From contig CAIXQT010000095.1 of the NCBI GenBank assembly GCA_903921665.1, positions 1 through 22,605 of the forward strand: a DNA stretch of 22,605 bases, written 5' to 3'. Positions within the stretch are counted from its first letter, which is position 1. Every line of letters begins with the position of its first letter. The translations under genes and the position numbers were made by a program. The DNA comes from an uncultured Opitutia bacterium (GTDB taxonomy: Bacteria; Verrucomicrobiota; Verrucomicrobiia; Opitutales; UBA953). This document shows, piece by piece, positions 1-9,586 of the stretch. The notes beneath the pieces are model-generated. The model was not told the DNA's origin, did no database searches, and saw nothing but the letters and a program-made list of their open reading frames with translations.

Positions 1-89
1 ATTGCATGGGGCCTGGCTTGCTTATCTTAATGCCCGCCTAGTCCGTTCTTTTCAATCCCCAACTTAACCCCTAATCATTCCCCTTTCCG

Positions 90-2813
90 ATGGCCGAAAT
101 CCCCAAATCTTATGAGCCGCAAGGCGTCGAGCAGCAGTGGTACGACCGCTGGGTCGCGGCCGGTTGTTTCAAAGGCAAAGTCGACCATTCCCGTGAATCG
201 TTCGCGGTGATGATCCCGCCGCCCAACGTCACCGGCGTCCTGCACATGGGACACCTGCTCAACAATACGCTGCAGGACATCATGGTCCGCCGCGCCCGCC
301 AAGAAGGCAAATCCGCGCTCTGGCTCCCGGGCACGGACCACGCCGGGATCGCCACGCAATCCCGCGTCGAAAAGGAACTCCGCCAGAAGGAAGGCAAGAC
401 GCGCCACGACCTCGGTCGCGAGAAATTCATCCAGGTCGCCTCCGATTGGCGCGACAAGCACGGCGGCATCATCCTCGGGCAGCTCCGCAAGCTTGGCGCT
501 TCCTGCGATTGGGATCGTACGGTCCACACGCTCGACGCGGGCTACTCGCAGGCGGTACTGCAGACCTTCGTCACGCTGTACGAACGTGGCTATGTCTACC
601 GCGGCAAGCGCATGGTCAACTGGTGCCCGGTCTCGCAGACCGGACTCTCCGACGAAGAGGTGATCATGAAGCCCTCCAAGGGCTCGCTCTACCGCATGCG
701 CTACGAGGTCGCCGAACTCCCGGGCACGTTCCTCGAGATTTCCACCACCCGACCCGAGACCATCCCGGGCGACGCCGCCGTCGCGGTCCATCCGGAAGAC
801 GAACGCTACAAGCATCTCATCGGCAAGCATGTCTGGCGCCCCTTCCCTCGCGCCCAGATCCCGATTGTCGGCGATACCGCCGTCGAAAAGGAATTCGGCA
901 CCGGCGTCCTGAAAGTCACGCCCGCCCATGACCGCACCGACTTCGACATCGGCAAGCGTCACAACCTCCCGGTCATCGACGTGATGAACCCGGATGGCAC
1001 CATGAACGCCGACGCAGGTCCGCTCGCCGGCGTGGAACGCTTCAAGGCCCGCGCGATGGCCGAAAAACTCCTCGAAGAGCTCGGCGCGCTGGTGAAGACC
1101 GAACCTTACGAAAACACGGTCGGTTATTCGGAACGTGCCGACGTACCGATCGAGCCCCGCCTGAGCGAACAATGGTTCATCCGCTACCCGAAGATCGACG
1201 AAGCCAAGCGCGCCGTCACGTCGGGCATCATCAAGTTCCACCCGGAACGCTGGACGAAGACCTATCTCCACTGGCTCGAGAACATCCAGGACTGGTGCGT
1301 CAGCCGTCAGCTCTGGTGGGGCCATCGCATCCCGGTCTGGTACCGCAAGGGCGCCGACCGTAACGACCCGAAGAACCTGCACGTCTCCCTGACCGCCCCG
1401 GCCGACGCCGGCGAGTGGGAACAGGACCCCGACGTGCTCGACACGTGGGCTTCCTCCTGGTTGTGGTGCCTCGCGACCATCGGCTGGCGCAAGCCCGGCG
1501 AGACGACCGAAGAACTGAAGCATTGGTATCCGACCGGCGCCCTCGCGACCGGTCCCGACATCATCTTCCTCTGGGTCGCCCGCATGATCATCGCCGGCCT
1601 CGAACTGCACGGCCCGGAAAAGAAGACTCTCACCGATGACGAGATCCGCCAGCGCATCCCGTTCAAGCGCGTCTACTTCAACGGCATCATCCGCGACAAG
1701 CTCGGACGCAAGATGTCGAAGTCCCTCGGCAACTCGCCCGAACCCCTCGACCTCATCGCCAAGTTCGGCGCCGACGGCCTGCGCTTCGGCCTGCTGTCCA
1801 TCGCCCCCAAAGGCCAGGACATCCTCTTCGACGAAGACCGCGTCGGCCAAGGCCGTAACTTCTGCAACAAGCTCTGGAACGCCGCGCGCTTCCGCCAGAT
1901 GTCCGGCCCGATGGCCGACAACTCGACGCTAGCCGCCGTGGTCAGCCGCATCAAGGCCTCGCAGCTGGATGACGACGACTTCGCGATCCTGCAAGGCCTC
2001 GCCGAGCTGACCGACAGCACGACCAAGAACCTGGACGAGCATGAGTTCACCGCTTACGCGCAGGGACTCTACTCCTTCTTCTGGGGCGACTTCTGCGACT
2101 GGTACGTCGAAGCCTCGAAAGCGCGACTCAAAGACCCGACCCTCGTCGACAACTGCCTCGCGGTGCAGGACCTCGTCCTCCGACAGTTCCTGCTCCTCCT
2201 CCACCCGGTCGCGCCGTTCATCTCCGAAGAACTCTGGCACCTCCTGGGTTACGGCCCAGAAAAGGATTTCATCCAGAACCACCATACCGGTTCCGGCGGC
2301 GACCTCCTCCGCGTGCTCCGCGAGAACGGCATCAAGCTCAGCGCCGCCAAGGTCGCCGACGTCGCCCTCCTCCGCGAATTCGTCGCCTCGGTCCGCGGTC
2401 TCAAGTCGCAGGCCAACCAGGCCACCCGTCGCGACTCGGTGATCACGATCGTCGCCAAGGACGCCTCGGCGAAGTCCCTTCTCCAATCGAACCGGGACAA
2501 GCTCAGCAGCATGGCAGGCCTAGCCGAGATCACCTTCGCCGACGACGCCGGCGACCGCACCGGGTCGCTCACTTCGCTCGGCACCGTCCTCCTCGAACTC
2601 TCCGGCACCGTCGACGTCGCCGCGGAGAAGGTCCGTCTCGCCAAGGAACTCGCCAAGCTCGAACAAGCGGTCGCCGCCGGCGAAGCCAAGCTGACCAACG
2701 AAGCCTTCGTCTCGAAGGCTCCGCCCAAGATCCTCGAAGGCGCCCGCAAGCAGCTCGACGACGCCAAGGCCAAGCGCGACGAGATCGCGCGCATGCTCGC
2801 CACGCTCGGCTAA
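90..2813 (+). CDS. valS: Valyl-tRNA synthetase (ValRS)
   Basis: This 907-residue protein is a class Ia aminoacyl-tRNA synthetase that charges tRNA-Val with valine in the cytoplasm. The HIGH-type signature is HMGH at residues 52-55, directly after the family motif PPPNVTGVLHMGH. The KMSKS loop is exact at residues 541-545. The middle part (about 200-400) corresponds to the CP1 editing domain. The last ~70 residues are Lys/Glu/Ala-rich and heptad-like, matching the C-terminal coiled-coil arm that separates ValRS from IleRS and LeuRS. Length is normal (E. coli about 950). The ATG at 90 is the only start that leaves a complete N-terminus. It has no Shine-Dalgarno sequence and is preceded by a pyrimidine-rich leader ending in CTTTCCG. 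nagB begins 1 nt after its stop, so the amino-sugar genes probably share its transcript. Confidence 0.98.
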   Translation: MAEIPKSYEPQGVEQQWYDRWVAAGCFKGKVDHSRESFAVMIPPPNVTGVLHMGHLLNNTLQDIMVRRARQEGKSALWLPGTDHAGIATQSRVEKELRQKEGKTRHDLGREKFIQVASDWRDKHGGIILGQLRKLGASCDWDRTVHTLDAGYSQAVLQTFVTLYERGYVYRGKRMVNWCPVSQTGLSDEEVIMKPSKGSLYRMRYEVAELPGTFLEISTTRPETIPGDAAVAVHPEDERYKHLIGKHVWRPFPRAQIPIVGDTAVEKEFGTGVLKVTPAHDRTDFDIGKRHNLPVIDVMNPDGTMNADAGPLAGVERFKARAMAEKLLEELGALVKTEPYENTVGYSERADVPIEPRLSEQWFIRYPKIDEAKRAVTSGIIKFHPERWTKTYLHWLENIQDWCVSRQLWWGHRIPVWYRKGADRNDPKNLHVSLTAPADAGEWEQDPDVLDTWASSWLWCLATIGWRKPGETTEELKHWYPTGALATGPDIIFLWVARMIIAGLELHGPEKKTLTDDEIRQRIPFKRVYFNGIIRDKLGRKMSKSLGNSPEPLDLIAKFGADGLRFGLLSIAPKGQDILFDEDRVGQGRNFCNKLWNAARFRQMSGPMADNSTLAAVVSRIKASQLDDDDFAILQGLAELTDSTTKNLDEHEFTAYAQGLYSFFWGDFCDWYVEASKARLKDPTLVDNCLAVQDLVLRQFLLLLHPVAPFISEELWHLLGYGPEKDFIQNHHTGSGGDLLRVLRENGIKLSAAKVADVALLREFVASVRGLKSQANQATRRDSVITIVAKDASAKSLLQSNRDKLSSMAGLAEITFADDAGDRTGSLTSLGTVLLELSGTVDVAAEKVRLAKELAKLEQAVAAGEAKLTNEAFVSKAPPKILEGARKQLDDAKAKRDEIARMLATLG

Positions 2814-2814
2814 G

Positions 2815-3555
2815 ATGATCGCGACCAGGTTGCATCCCGACAAACAAGCCGCCGCGCAGGCGATTGCCCGGGAGATCGCCGACCTGATCGAGATACGCTC
2901 GAAATCGGGCAAGCCGACGGTCTTGGGATTGGCGACGGGGTCGACGCCGCTGCCGCTTTACGGCGAGCTCATCCGCCTCCATCGCGAAGAAAAGCTGAGC
3001 TTCCGCGCGGTCATCACCTTCAACCTCGACGAGTACGAAGGACTCGGGCCGACGCATCCGCAATCGTACCGTTCCTTCATGGAGGAAAACCTTTTCCGCC
3101 ACCTGGACATCCCGAAGGCGAATATTCATATCCCGGATGGTCTGACCTCGGACGCCGCGAAGCATTGCGCCGACTACGAAGCCGCCATCCATGCCGCCGG
3201 CGGCATCGACCTGCAGCTCCTCGGCATCGGACGCACGGGCCACATCGGCTTCAACGAACCTCCCTCCGCCGCCGATAGCCGCACCCGTCGGGTCCACCTC
3301 GATGAGCTGACCCGTCGCGACAACTCGGCCTTCTTCGGCGACCTGGCCCAGGTACCGCACGGCGCCTTGACGATGGGCGTCGCCACGATCCTCGAGGCAC
3401 GGAGGGTGGAACTCATCGCCTTCGGCGAAGCCAAGGCCGACATCGTCCGTCGGGCGATGAAGGAAACGCCTTCCGCCGGCTGTCCGGCTACGTGGCTGCA
3501 GCAGCACCCTCGCTGCACGTTTCATCTCGACGCGGCCGCCGCCAAGGCGCTTTGA
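2815..3555 (+). CDS. nagB: Glucosamine-6-phosphate deaminase (NagB family)
   Basis: NagB converts glucosamine-6-phosphate to fructose-6-phosphate and ammonia, the last step of amino-sugar catabolism in the cytosol. The 246-residue protein shows the phosphate-binding loop ATGSTPLPLY (40-49), the NLDEYEGL motif with the general base D72, and the active-site stretch GHIGFNEP with H143 and E148. These happen to fall at the same numbers as in E. coli NagB. The residue equivalent to D141 is Thr (GIGRTGH), whereas E. coli has GVGNDGH. Of the allosteric GlcNAc6P-site residues I recall for E. coli, R158 is kept, but K160 and T161 are Val and His, and the C-terminal tail is about 20 residues shorter. 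Allosteric activation is therefore probably absent. The start is the ATG 1 nt after the valS stop. A related sugar-phosphate isomerase is possible but less likely. Confidence 0.9.
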   Translation: MIATRLHPDKQAAAQAIAREIADLIEIRSKSGKPTVLGLATGSTPLPLYGELIRLHREEKLSFRAVITFNLDEYEGLGPTHPQSYRSFMEENLFRHLDIPKANIHIPDGLTSDAAKHCADYEAAIHAAGGIDLQLLGIGRTGHIGFNEPPSAADSRTRRVHLDELTRRDNSAFFGDLAQVPHGALTMGVATILEARRVELIAFGEAKADIVRRAMKETPSAGCPATWLQQHPRCTFHLDAAAAKAL

Positions 3556-3563
3556 CCAGCCCG

Positions 3564-4949
3564 ATGGACGTCGCCCCTCGCCATCGCTCCGCCATCGACC
3601 CAGGCCTCATCCCCGCCGCTCTCTGGACCAGGGCTTATCTGCGACGTTGCGCCAGCACGGAAGGCTCATCTGAACTGACGATCGCCCTCCGCCGCGACGA
3701 CGGGACCGCTTCGCTGTTCCGCACCCAGGTGCTCGCCAACGGTGTCGACGATCCCGCGACCTATCTCCACGTCGAGCGCACGGTGAAATTCCTGCTCTGG
3801 TCGCGAGGCGCCCCCGACATCCTGCTCTGCGGCCCCGAAGCGGCCGCCATGGCTTCCCGCCTGCAGGCGGATTACTCGGCCGCAGGCGCTCGCGCTTTCG
3901 ACGCCGATTTCCTCCGCAAGGTCTTCGAGCGCCCCTTGGCGTTCCAGGCGATCCCAAGTTCCGAGCTTCCGGCATCCGTCTCCTCGCACCTACCGCTGGG
4001 ACGTAACCTGGACGGCTGTCGCATCGGCTTCGACCTCGGTGGCTCTGACCGTAAATGCGCCGCTCTTATCGACGGCAAGGTCGTGTTCTCGGAAGAAGTG
4101 AAGTGGGATCCCTATTTCCAATCCGACCCCGCCTATCACCTTGCCGGGATCCGGCATTCGTTGGATCTCGCCGCCAGCCACCTGCCACGCGTGGACGCCA
4201 TCGGCGGTTCTTCCGCCGGCGTCTATGTTAACAACAAGGTCCGGGTGGCATCCCTCTTCCGCGGCATCACGGAACCTTCCCTTTTTGACGCCCAGGTGCG
4301 CGACATGTTCGTGGAACTCGGCAAGTCCTATGGCATCCCCTTCGAAGTGCTCAACGATGGCGACGTCACCGCGCTGGCCGGCTCGATATCCCTCGGTCGT
4401 AACGCCGTCCTGGGCTTAGCGATGGGGACCAGTGTCGCCGCTGGCTACGTCGATAAGGCCGGCAACCTGACGAACTGGCTGAGCGAACTGGCCTTCGTCC
4501 CCACGGATTACCGCCTGAACGGACCTGAAGATGAGTGGTCAGGCGACCGTGGCTGCGCGGTGCAATATTTCAGCCAGCAAGGCGTCGGCCGCCTCCTCCC
4601 TCTCGCCGGCATCGCCTTGCCCGCAACGATGCGCCTGCCCGAGCAGCTTGAAGAGCTTCAGAAACTCATGGCCATCGGCGATGCCCGTGCCCGGCAAGTC
4701 TACGAAGCGATCGGCATCGCCTTCGGCTATGCGATCGGGCACTTCGCCAGCTTCTATGAGATGAGCTGCCTGCTGATCATGGGGCGCGTGACCTCCGGCC
4801 TAGGCGGCACGATCATCATCGAACAGGCCAGGATGGTCCTCCGGGACGAATTCCCCGAACTTCGCATCGACCTGGTGGTCCCTGACGAGAAAGATAAGCG
4901 CCACGGCCAGGCCATCGCGGCCGCCTCCCTCCCCGCCCTCCGCCGATGA
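3564..4949 (+). CDS. ROK-type sugar kinase-like protein with extra N-terminal domain
   Basis: This 461-residue protein has a ROK/actin-fold ATPase domain from about residue 152. The phosphate-1 loop is GFDLGGSDRK (155-164), the likely catalytic Asp lies in VLNDGDVTALAG (N264-D265), and the phosphate-2-like loop is LAMGTSVAAG. ROK proteins are mostly hexose or N-acetylhexosamine kinases, or repressors; I see no helix-turn-helix. The ROK zinc motif (C-x-C-G-x2-G-C) is reduced to SGDRGC with only C331 left, so zinc binding is doubtful. About 150 N-terminal residues precede the kinase domain and match nothing I recognise. The ATG at 3564 is 8 nt after nagB; a longer GTG-started form from 3492 would overlap nagB by 64 nt and is less likely. 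Position between nagB and a PIG-L deacetylase suggests an amino-sugar substrate (inference). Confidence 0.8.
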   Translation: MDVAPRHRSAIDPGLIPAALWTRAYLRRCASTEGSSELTIALRRDDGTASLFRTQVLANGVDDPATYLHVERTVKFLLWSRGAPDILLCGPEAAAMASRLQADYSAAGARAFDADFLRKVFERPLAFQAIPSSELPASVSSHLPLGRNLDGCRIGFDLGGSDRKCAALIDGKVVFSEEVKWDPYFQSDPAYHLAGIRHSLDLAASHLPRVDAIGGSSAGVYVNNKVRVASLFRGITEPSLFDAQVRDMFVELGKSYGIPFEVLNDGDVTALAGSISLGRNAVLGLAMGTSVAAGYVDKAGNLTNWLSELAFVPTDYRLNGPEDEWSGDRGCAVQYFSQQGVGRLLPLAGIALPATMRLPEQLEELQKLMAIGDARARQVYEAIGIAFGYAIGHFASFYEMSCLLIMGRVTSGLGGTIIIEQARMVLRDEFPELRIDLVVPDEKDKRHGQAIAAASLPALRR

Positions 4950-5794
4950 TCCCCCTCAACCCCCTCGCGCGCATCGTGGCTCCGGACGGCAAGACCGGCC
5001 TGGCCGCCATCAGTCGCACGACCCACCTCGGCATCGGCGCCCATCAGGATGACCTCGAGTTCATGGCCTTCCATGGCATCCTTGCCTGCTACGAACGGAA
5101 CGATCGCTGGTTCGGAGGCGTGACCATCACCGATGGTCGAGGCAGCTCCCGCGCCGGGCAGTTCAAGGACTGGACGGACGACCAGATCGCCGCCGAACGC
5201 ATCCGCGAACAGGAAGCGGCCGCGGTCATCGGTCAGTATTCTTTCATCGCCCAGCTGGGCTTCGGCAGCGCGGCCGTGCGCGACGCGCAGCAGTCCGCCG
5301 TCCGCGAGGACCTACGTCGGCTCCTCGAAGCCGCCCGCCCTGAGGTCGTCTACCTGCACAACCTCGCCGATAAACATGACACCCATGTCGGCTGCGCGCT
5401 CCGCTGCCTCGAGGCGATCCGTCAGCTGCCCAAGGCCGACCGGCCCAGACAGGTCTACGGCTGTGAAGTCTGGCGGGACCTCGATTGGCTGGTCGACGAC
5501 GAGAAGACCCCTATGCCCATCTCTGCCCGCCCCGAGCTGGCACGCGCCCTCAACGAGGTCTTCGCCACCCAGATCGCCGGCGGCAAACGTTATGACCTGG
5601 CCGTCCTCGGCCGACGCACCGCCAACGCGACCTTCAGCAACGCTCATTCGACCGATCAGGAATCGGCCATGCAGTGGGCGATGGACCTGACCCCGCTCGT
5701 CCAAGACGACAGCCTCGACCCGCTCGCCTACACGGTCGGCTTCATCGACCGACTCAAGGCCGACGTCTCCGCCCGCATCCGCAGATCCCTCTGA
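4946..5794 (+). CDS. PIG-L/LmbE-family zinc-dependent deacetylase
   Basis: PIG-L family enzymes remove the N-acetyl group from GlcNAc-containing molecules (GlcNAc-PI, GlcNAc-inositol, GlcNAc-malate, chitooligosaccharides) using one zinc ion. The 282-residue protein has the signature AHQDDLE with H33, D35 and D36, and the second metal motif HDTH with H144 and H147. There is no signal peptide or membrane segment, so it should act in the cytosol. It overlaps the ROK-like gene by 4 nt (ATGA), which implies translational coupling. There is no nagA in the window. Encoded beside nagB, it could be the N-acetylglucosamine-6-phosphate deacetylase of this cluster. From memory, Bacteroidetes carry NagB-PIG-L fusion proteins, which supports a shared pathway. 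The exact substrate is inference. Confidence 0.88.
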   Translation: MIPLNPLARIVAPDGKTGLAAISRTTHLGIGAHQDDLEFMAFHGILACYERNDRWFGGVTITDGRGSSRAGQFKDWTDDQIAAERIREQEAAAVIGQYSFIAQLGFGSAAVRDAQQSAVREDLRRLLEAARPEVVYLHNLADKHDTHVGCALRCLEAIRQLPKADRPRQVYGCEVWRDLDWLVDDEKTPMPISARPELARALNEVFATQIAGGKRYDLAVLGRRTANATFSNAHSTDQESAMQWAMDLTPLVQDDSLDPLAYTVGFIDRLKADVSARIRRSL

Positions 5795-5795
5795 C

Positions 5796-6701
5796 ATGAA
5801 GCCCACTCTCCTCGTCCTCGCCGCCGGCATGGGAAGTCGCTACGGCGGCTTGAAACAGATCGACCCGATGGGCCCGTCGGGCGAGACCATCCTCGATTAT
5901 TCCGTCTTCGACGCGCTCCGCGCCGGCTTCGGCAAGGTGGTGTTCATCATCCGGCCCGACTTCGAGAACGATTTCCGCGACCGCATCGCCGCGAAGTTCG
6001 CCGGCCGGATCGACGTCGGCTTCGCCTTCCAGACGATCGACCAGCTACCCGCAGGATTCACCGTCCCGGCTGGGCGCGAAAAACCGTGGGGCACGACCCA
6101 CGCGATCCTCTGCGCCCGCGACGCCGTCCACACGCCCTTCGCGGTGATCAACGCCGACGACTTCTACGGTCGGGATTCCTATGCGACGCTTGGTCGCTAT
6201 CTCTCCGCGTTGCCCAACGACTCCACGGCCTACTCGATGGTGGGCTTCACGCTCAAGAACACCCTCTCCGAGCATGGCACCGTCGCCCGCGGCGTCTGCC
6301 AGACCGATGCGAGCGGCAAGCTGACCGACATCCAGGAACTCACGAAGATCGCCAAGCTGGCGAAAGGTGCGGAACACCGCGGCGACGACGGCATAGTCGT
6401 CGCGCTTACGGGCGACGAACCCGTCTCGATGAACATGTGGGGCTTCACCCCGGCGATCTTTCCGCAACTCGAAGCCGACTTCCGCGCCTTCCTGTCCGCC
6501 AAAGGCTCCGAGATGAAAAGCGAAGCCTACATCCCGCTCTCCGTCGGCAACCTCATCCGCTCCGGCCAAGCGACCTGCCAGGTACTACGCTCCGATTCGA
6601 CCTGGTTCGGCGTGACCTACCGCGAAGACAAGCCGGTCGTGCAAGCCAGCATCGGCGAACAGGTACGCAGCGGAGCCTACCCCTCCTCCCTTTGGGCCTG
6701 A
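5796..6701 (+). CDS. Sugar-1-phosphate nucleotidyltransferase-like protein
   Basis: This is a 301-residue protein of the GT-A nucleotidyltransferase fold, which transfers NMP from an NTP to a sugar 1-phosphate. The N-terminal pyrophosphorylase signature is LAAGMGSRYGGLKQ (8-21) with G11, G13, R15 and K20. The base-contact loop is PWGTTHAI (97-104). The metal-binding acidic pair sits in NADDFYG (D121, D122). There is no left-handed beta-helix repeat, so it is not GlmU. The ATG lies 1 nt after the PIG-L stop, and the stop codon shares one base with the start of the NahK-like kinase. A kinase that yields sugar 1-phosphates next door and an epimerase after that suggest a HexNAc-1-phosphate uridylyltransferase. 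Substrate and nucleotide cannot be read from the sequence. Confidence 0.82.
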   Translation: MKPTLLVLAAGMGSRYGGLKQIDPMGPSGETILDYSVFDALRAGFGKVVFIIRPDFENDFRDRIAAKFAGRIDVGFAFQTIDQLPAGFTVPAGREKPWGTTHAILCARDAVHTPFAVINADDFYGRDSYATLGRYLSALPNDSTAYSMVGFTLKNTLSEHGTVARGVCQTDASGKLTDIQELTKIAKLAKGAEHRGDDGIVVALTGDEPVSMNMWGFTPAIFPQLEADFRAFLSAKGSEMKSEAYIPLSVGNLIRSGQATCQVLRSDSTWFGVTYREDKPVVQASIGEQVRSGAYPSSLWA

Positions 6702-7809
6702 TGATGAGCAACGCCGCAGGACATGACGCCGCCGCGATCGCGCGCGAGTTCGCGCTCCATGGCGAAGTCCTGTCGGCCACCCCTTACGGTAGCGGACACA
6801 TCAATGACACCTACCAGGTTGAAATGAAGCCCGCTGGCGGCCCTCGGCGCTACGTGCTCCAGCGGATCAACCACAACGTCTTCCGCCGACCCGACGAACT
6901 GATGGCGAACGTGGAACGCGTCTGCGCCCACGCCTTCGCCAAACTGAAGCAAACCGGCACGCCCGACGCCGAGCGGCGGACGCTCCGCCTGATTCCGAGC
7001 CGCGCAGGCAAGGCCTGGCATATCGACGCGGCCGGTAATCGCTGGCGCTGCTACCACTTCATCGAAGGCGCCACCGGGCATGACGTCGTACGCTCGCCGG
7101 AACAGGCTTACGCCGCGGCCAAGTCGTTCGGCGCCTTCCAGGCCCTGCTGGCTGACCTTCCCGGCGACCGCCTCCACGAGACGATCCCCGACTTCCACCA
7201 CACCCCCTCCCGTTTCGCCCGCTTCCAGGAAGCCCTCGCGAAGGATGCCCACGGCCGGGCCGCCCTTGCGGTGCCGGAAATCGCCTTCGCCCTCGCCCGG
7301 GCCCATGAGGTCGGGGTCATCGTGGACGCCTTGCGCGCCGGCACGATTCCGGAACGCGTGACGCACAACGACACGAAGCTCAATAATGTGCTGCTCGACG
7401 ACGTCACCCAGGAAGGCGTCTGCGTCATCGACCTCGACACGGTCATGCCCGGCTCGGTCCTCTATGATTTCGGCGACCTCGTGCGCACGTCGACTTCGCC
7501 GGCGGCGGAGGATGAGACCGACCTCTCCAAGGTGCGCATGCAGCTACCGATGTTCAAGGCGCTCGTTGAAGGCTACCTTGCTTCGGCCAGCGGCTTCCTG
7601 ACCCCCAAAGAAAAGGCGCTCCTGCCGTTCGCAGGTAAACTCATCACCCTCGAGATCGGGCTGCGCTTCCTGACGGATTGGCTCGAAGGAGATACCTACT
7701 TCAAGATCAAGCGGCCGACGCACAACCTCGACCGGGCGCGTACCCAGTTCAGACTTGTCGAATCCATCGAAGAACAGCTGCCCGCCATGCAGGCCTTGAT
7801 CGCACGCGC

Positions 7810-7813
<4 letters not shown>
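6701..7813 (+). CDS. NahK-like N-acetylhexosamine 1-kinase (APH-fold phosphotransferase)
   Basis: This 370-residue protein has the aminoglycoside-phosphotransferase fold. A nucleotide loop GSGHINDTY lies at 30-38, the catalytic loop HNDTKLNN at 222-229 with D224 as presumed base, and the DFG-equivalent metal motif is DLDTVMPG with D244 and D246. The motifs and length resemble bifidobacterial NahK (about 359 residues), which phosphorylates the anomeric carbon of GlcNAc and GalNAc. Antibiotic resistance is unlikely because of the housekeeping sugar context. The ATG at 6701 overlaps the previous stop by one base; a second ATG at 6704 is equally possible. The long open frame reaching back to 6086 is only a shadow of the nucleotidyltransferase. 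Function as an anomeric HexNAc kinase is inferred from motifs and neighbours. Confidence 0.8.
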
Positions 7814-8731
<918 letters not shown>

Positions 8732-8742
<11 letters not shown>

Positions 8743-9586
8743 CGACCAACGTCGTGCGCAGCACTTCTTCTTGGCCGTCGTTAAGGTTCAGCCAGAGGTC
8801 ATAGGTGCCCGGAGACGGCAGGCGGAGACGGAAGGAAAGCGTCGGATTGGGCGCATACTCGCCGCCCTCGAGCGTCGGGTGCATATGCGCATAACCGGCC
8901 AAGGGACGCTCGGCGGAAAAGACGACCACATGGCCCAACGAACCCATGATCGGCAGAAGCTTGAGCGGCTTACCCTCCGGTCCGGCTAGCTTCAGCCGGA
9001 TGGTCGCCGAAGCGCCTGACCTGAGGGTCGATGCCTCCGTCGACACGATGGCATTGCGGCTCTTGAAACCGATGGAAGGCTTCGCCGTCACGGCCTTGGA
9101 CTCGGCCTGCGCAAGCATGACGCGCGAGGTCCGCACGTCAGCGAAGTCGGCATAGGCCTCGAGGTCATGCCCGCGCAGATAGCCCGGTACTTCGAATCGC
9201 CAAGACCCGTCATCCGACGGACGAGGATGAAGGTGAGCATAGACCCGGTCGCCGCCGGATTGACGGAGATGCAGGTGGACTTTCTGCGTATGAGAGACGG
9301 CGACCTCATGATCGTAATACGGATGCCCCTCTTCCTTCAGCAATCGCAACTCTCCCGCGGCGCCGTCTTCCGCGAGGGTGACCTTCATTTCGACAGGGAA
9401 CTGCAGCAGTTTGGGCGAATAGAAATTGGCCTCTTCGTTGAGGCCGCAGAACTCCACGCCATCCACGACCACCGGCTGGTGGTCGTTGTGCAGGAAAGCG
9501 CAGTGGGTGTCCGGTAAGGCGCGCAGTCCGAAAAAACCCGCCACGGCCAGGAAGCTGATGAGCGAGGTCTGTCGAAGCGGCGTCAT
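8732..9586 (-). CDS. His-rich exported protein, possible metal-binding
   Basis: This 284-residue protein starts with a basic and hydrophobic segment (about 5-22) that looks like a signal peptide or membrane anchor. The remainder has many histidines in beta-rich sequence: H88, H93, H99, H104, H106, H118 and H120 in the first half, then H219, H234 and H236 in a motif of the form MGSLGHVVVFS...AHMHP. This last motif resembles one I recall from exported proteins annotated as heavy-metal-binding. Two Cys (C30, C47) lie near the N-terminus. It is the last gene of a minus-strand operon and overlaps the SCO-like gene by 4 nt (ATGA), so a periplasmic copper role is plausible. The metal and function are inferred, and no enzyme motif is visible. 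Confidence 0.72.
8737..8759. terminator. Possible hairpin at convergent junction
   Basis: The stem GCG/CGC (8737-8739 with 8757-8759) and the stem ACGAC/GTCGT (8742-8746 with 8751-8755) are separated by a small internal loop (TG against G) and closed by a CAAC loop. The structure contains the epimerase stop codon and lies in the last codons of the opposing gene. There is no T-tract on either strand, so intrinsic termination is uncertain. Confidence 0.25.

Noticed and set aside
1..56. Possible leftward promoter (TTGAAA at 55-50, CATTAA at 32-27, minus strand) and an ATG at 7 leading out of the window
   Set aside because: The -10 match is poor and only two codons of any gene would be visible, so it cannot be supported.
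75..1850. Long 591-codon open frame on the minus strand opposite valS
   Set aside because: It lies wholly inside valS, which has complete synthetase motifs. High GC leaves antisense frames open; the translation has no recognisable domain.
6086..6700. Upstream extension of the NahK-like frame across the nucleotidyltransferase gene
   Set aside because: This part is Arg/His/Pro-rich out-of-frame sequence. The kinase motifs begin only after the ATG at 6701, directly at the previous stop.
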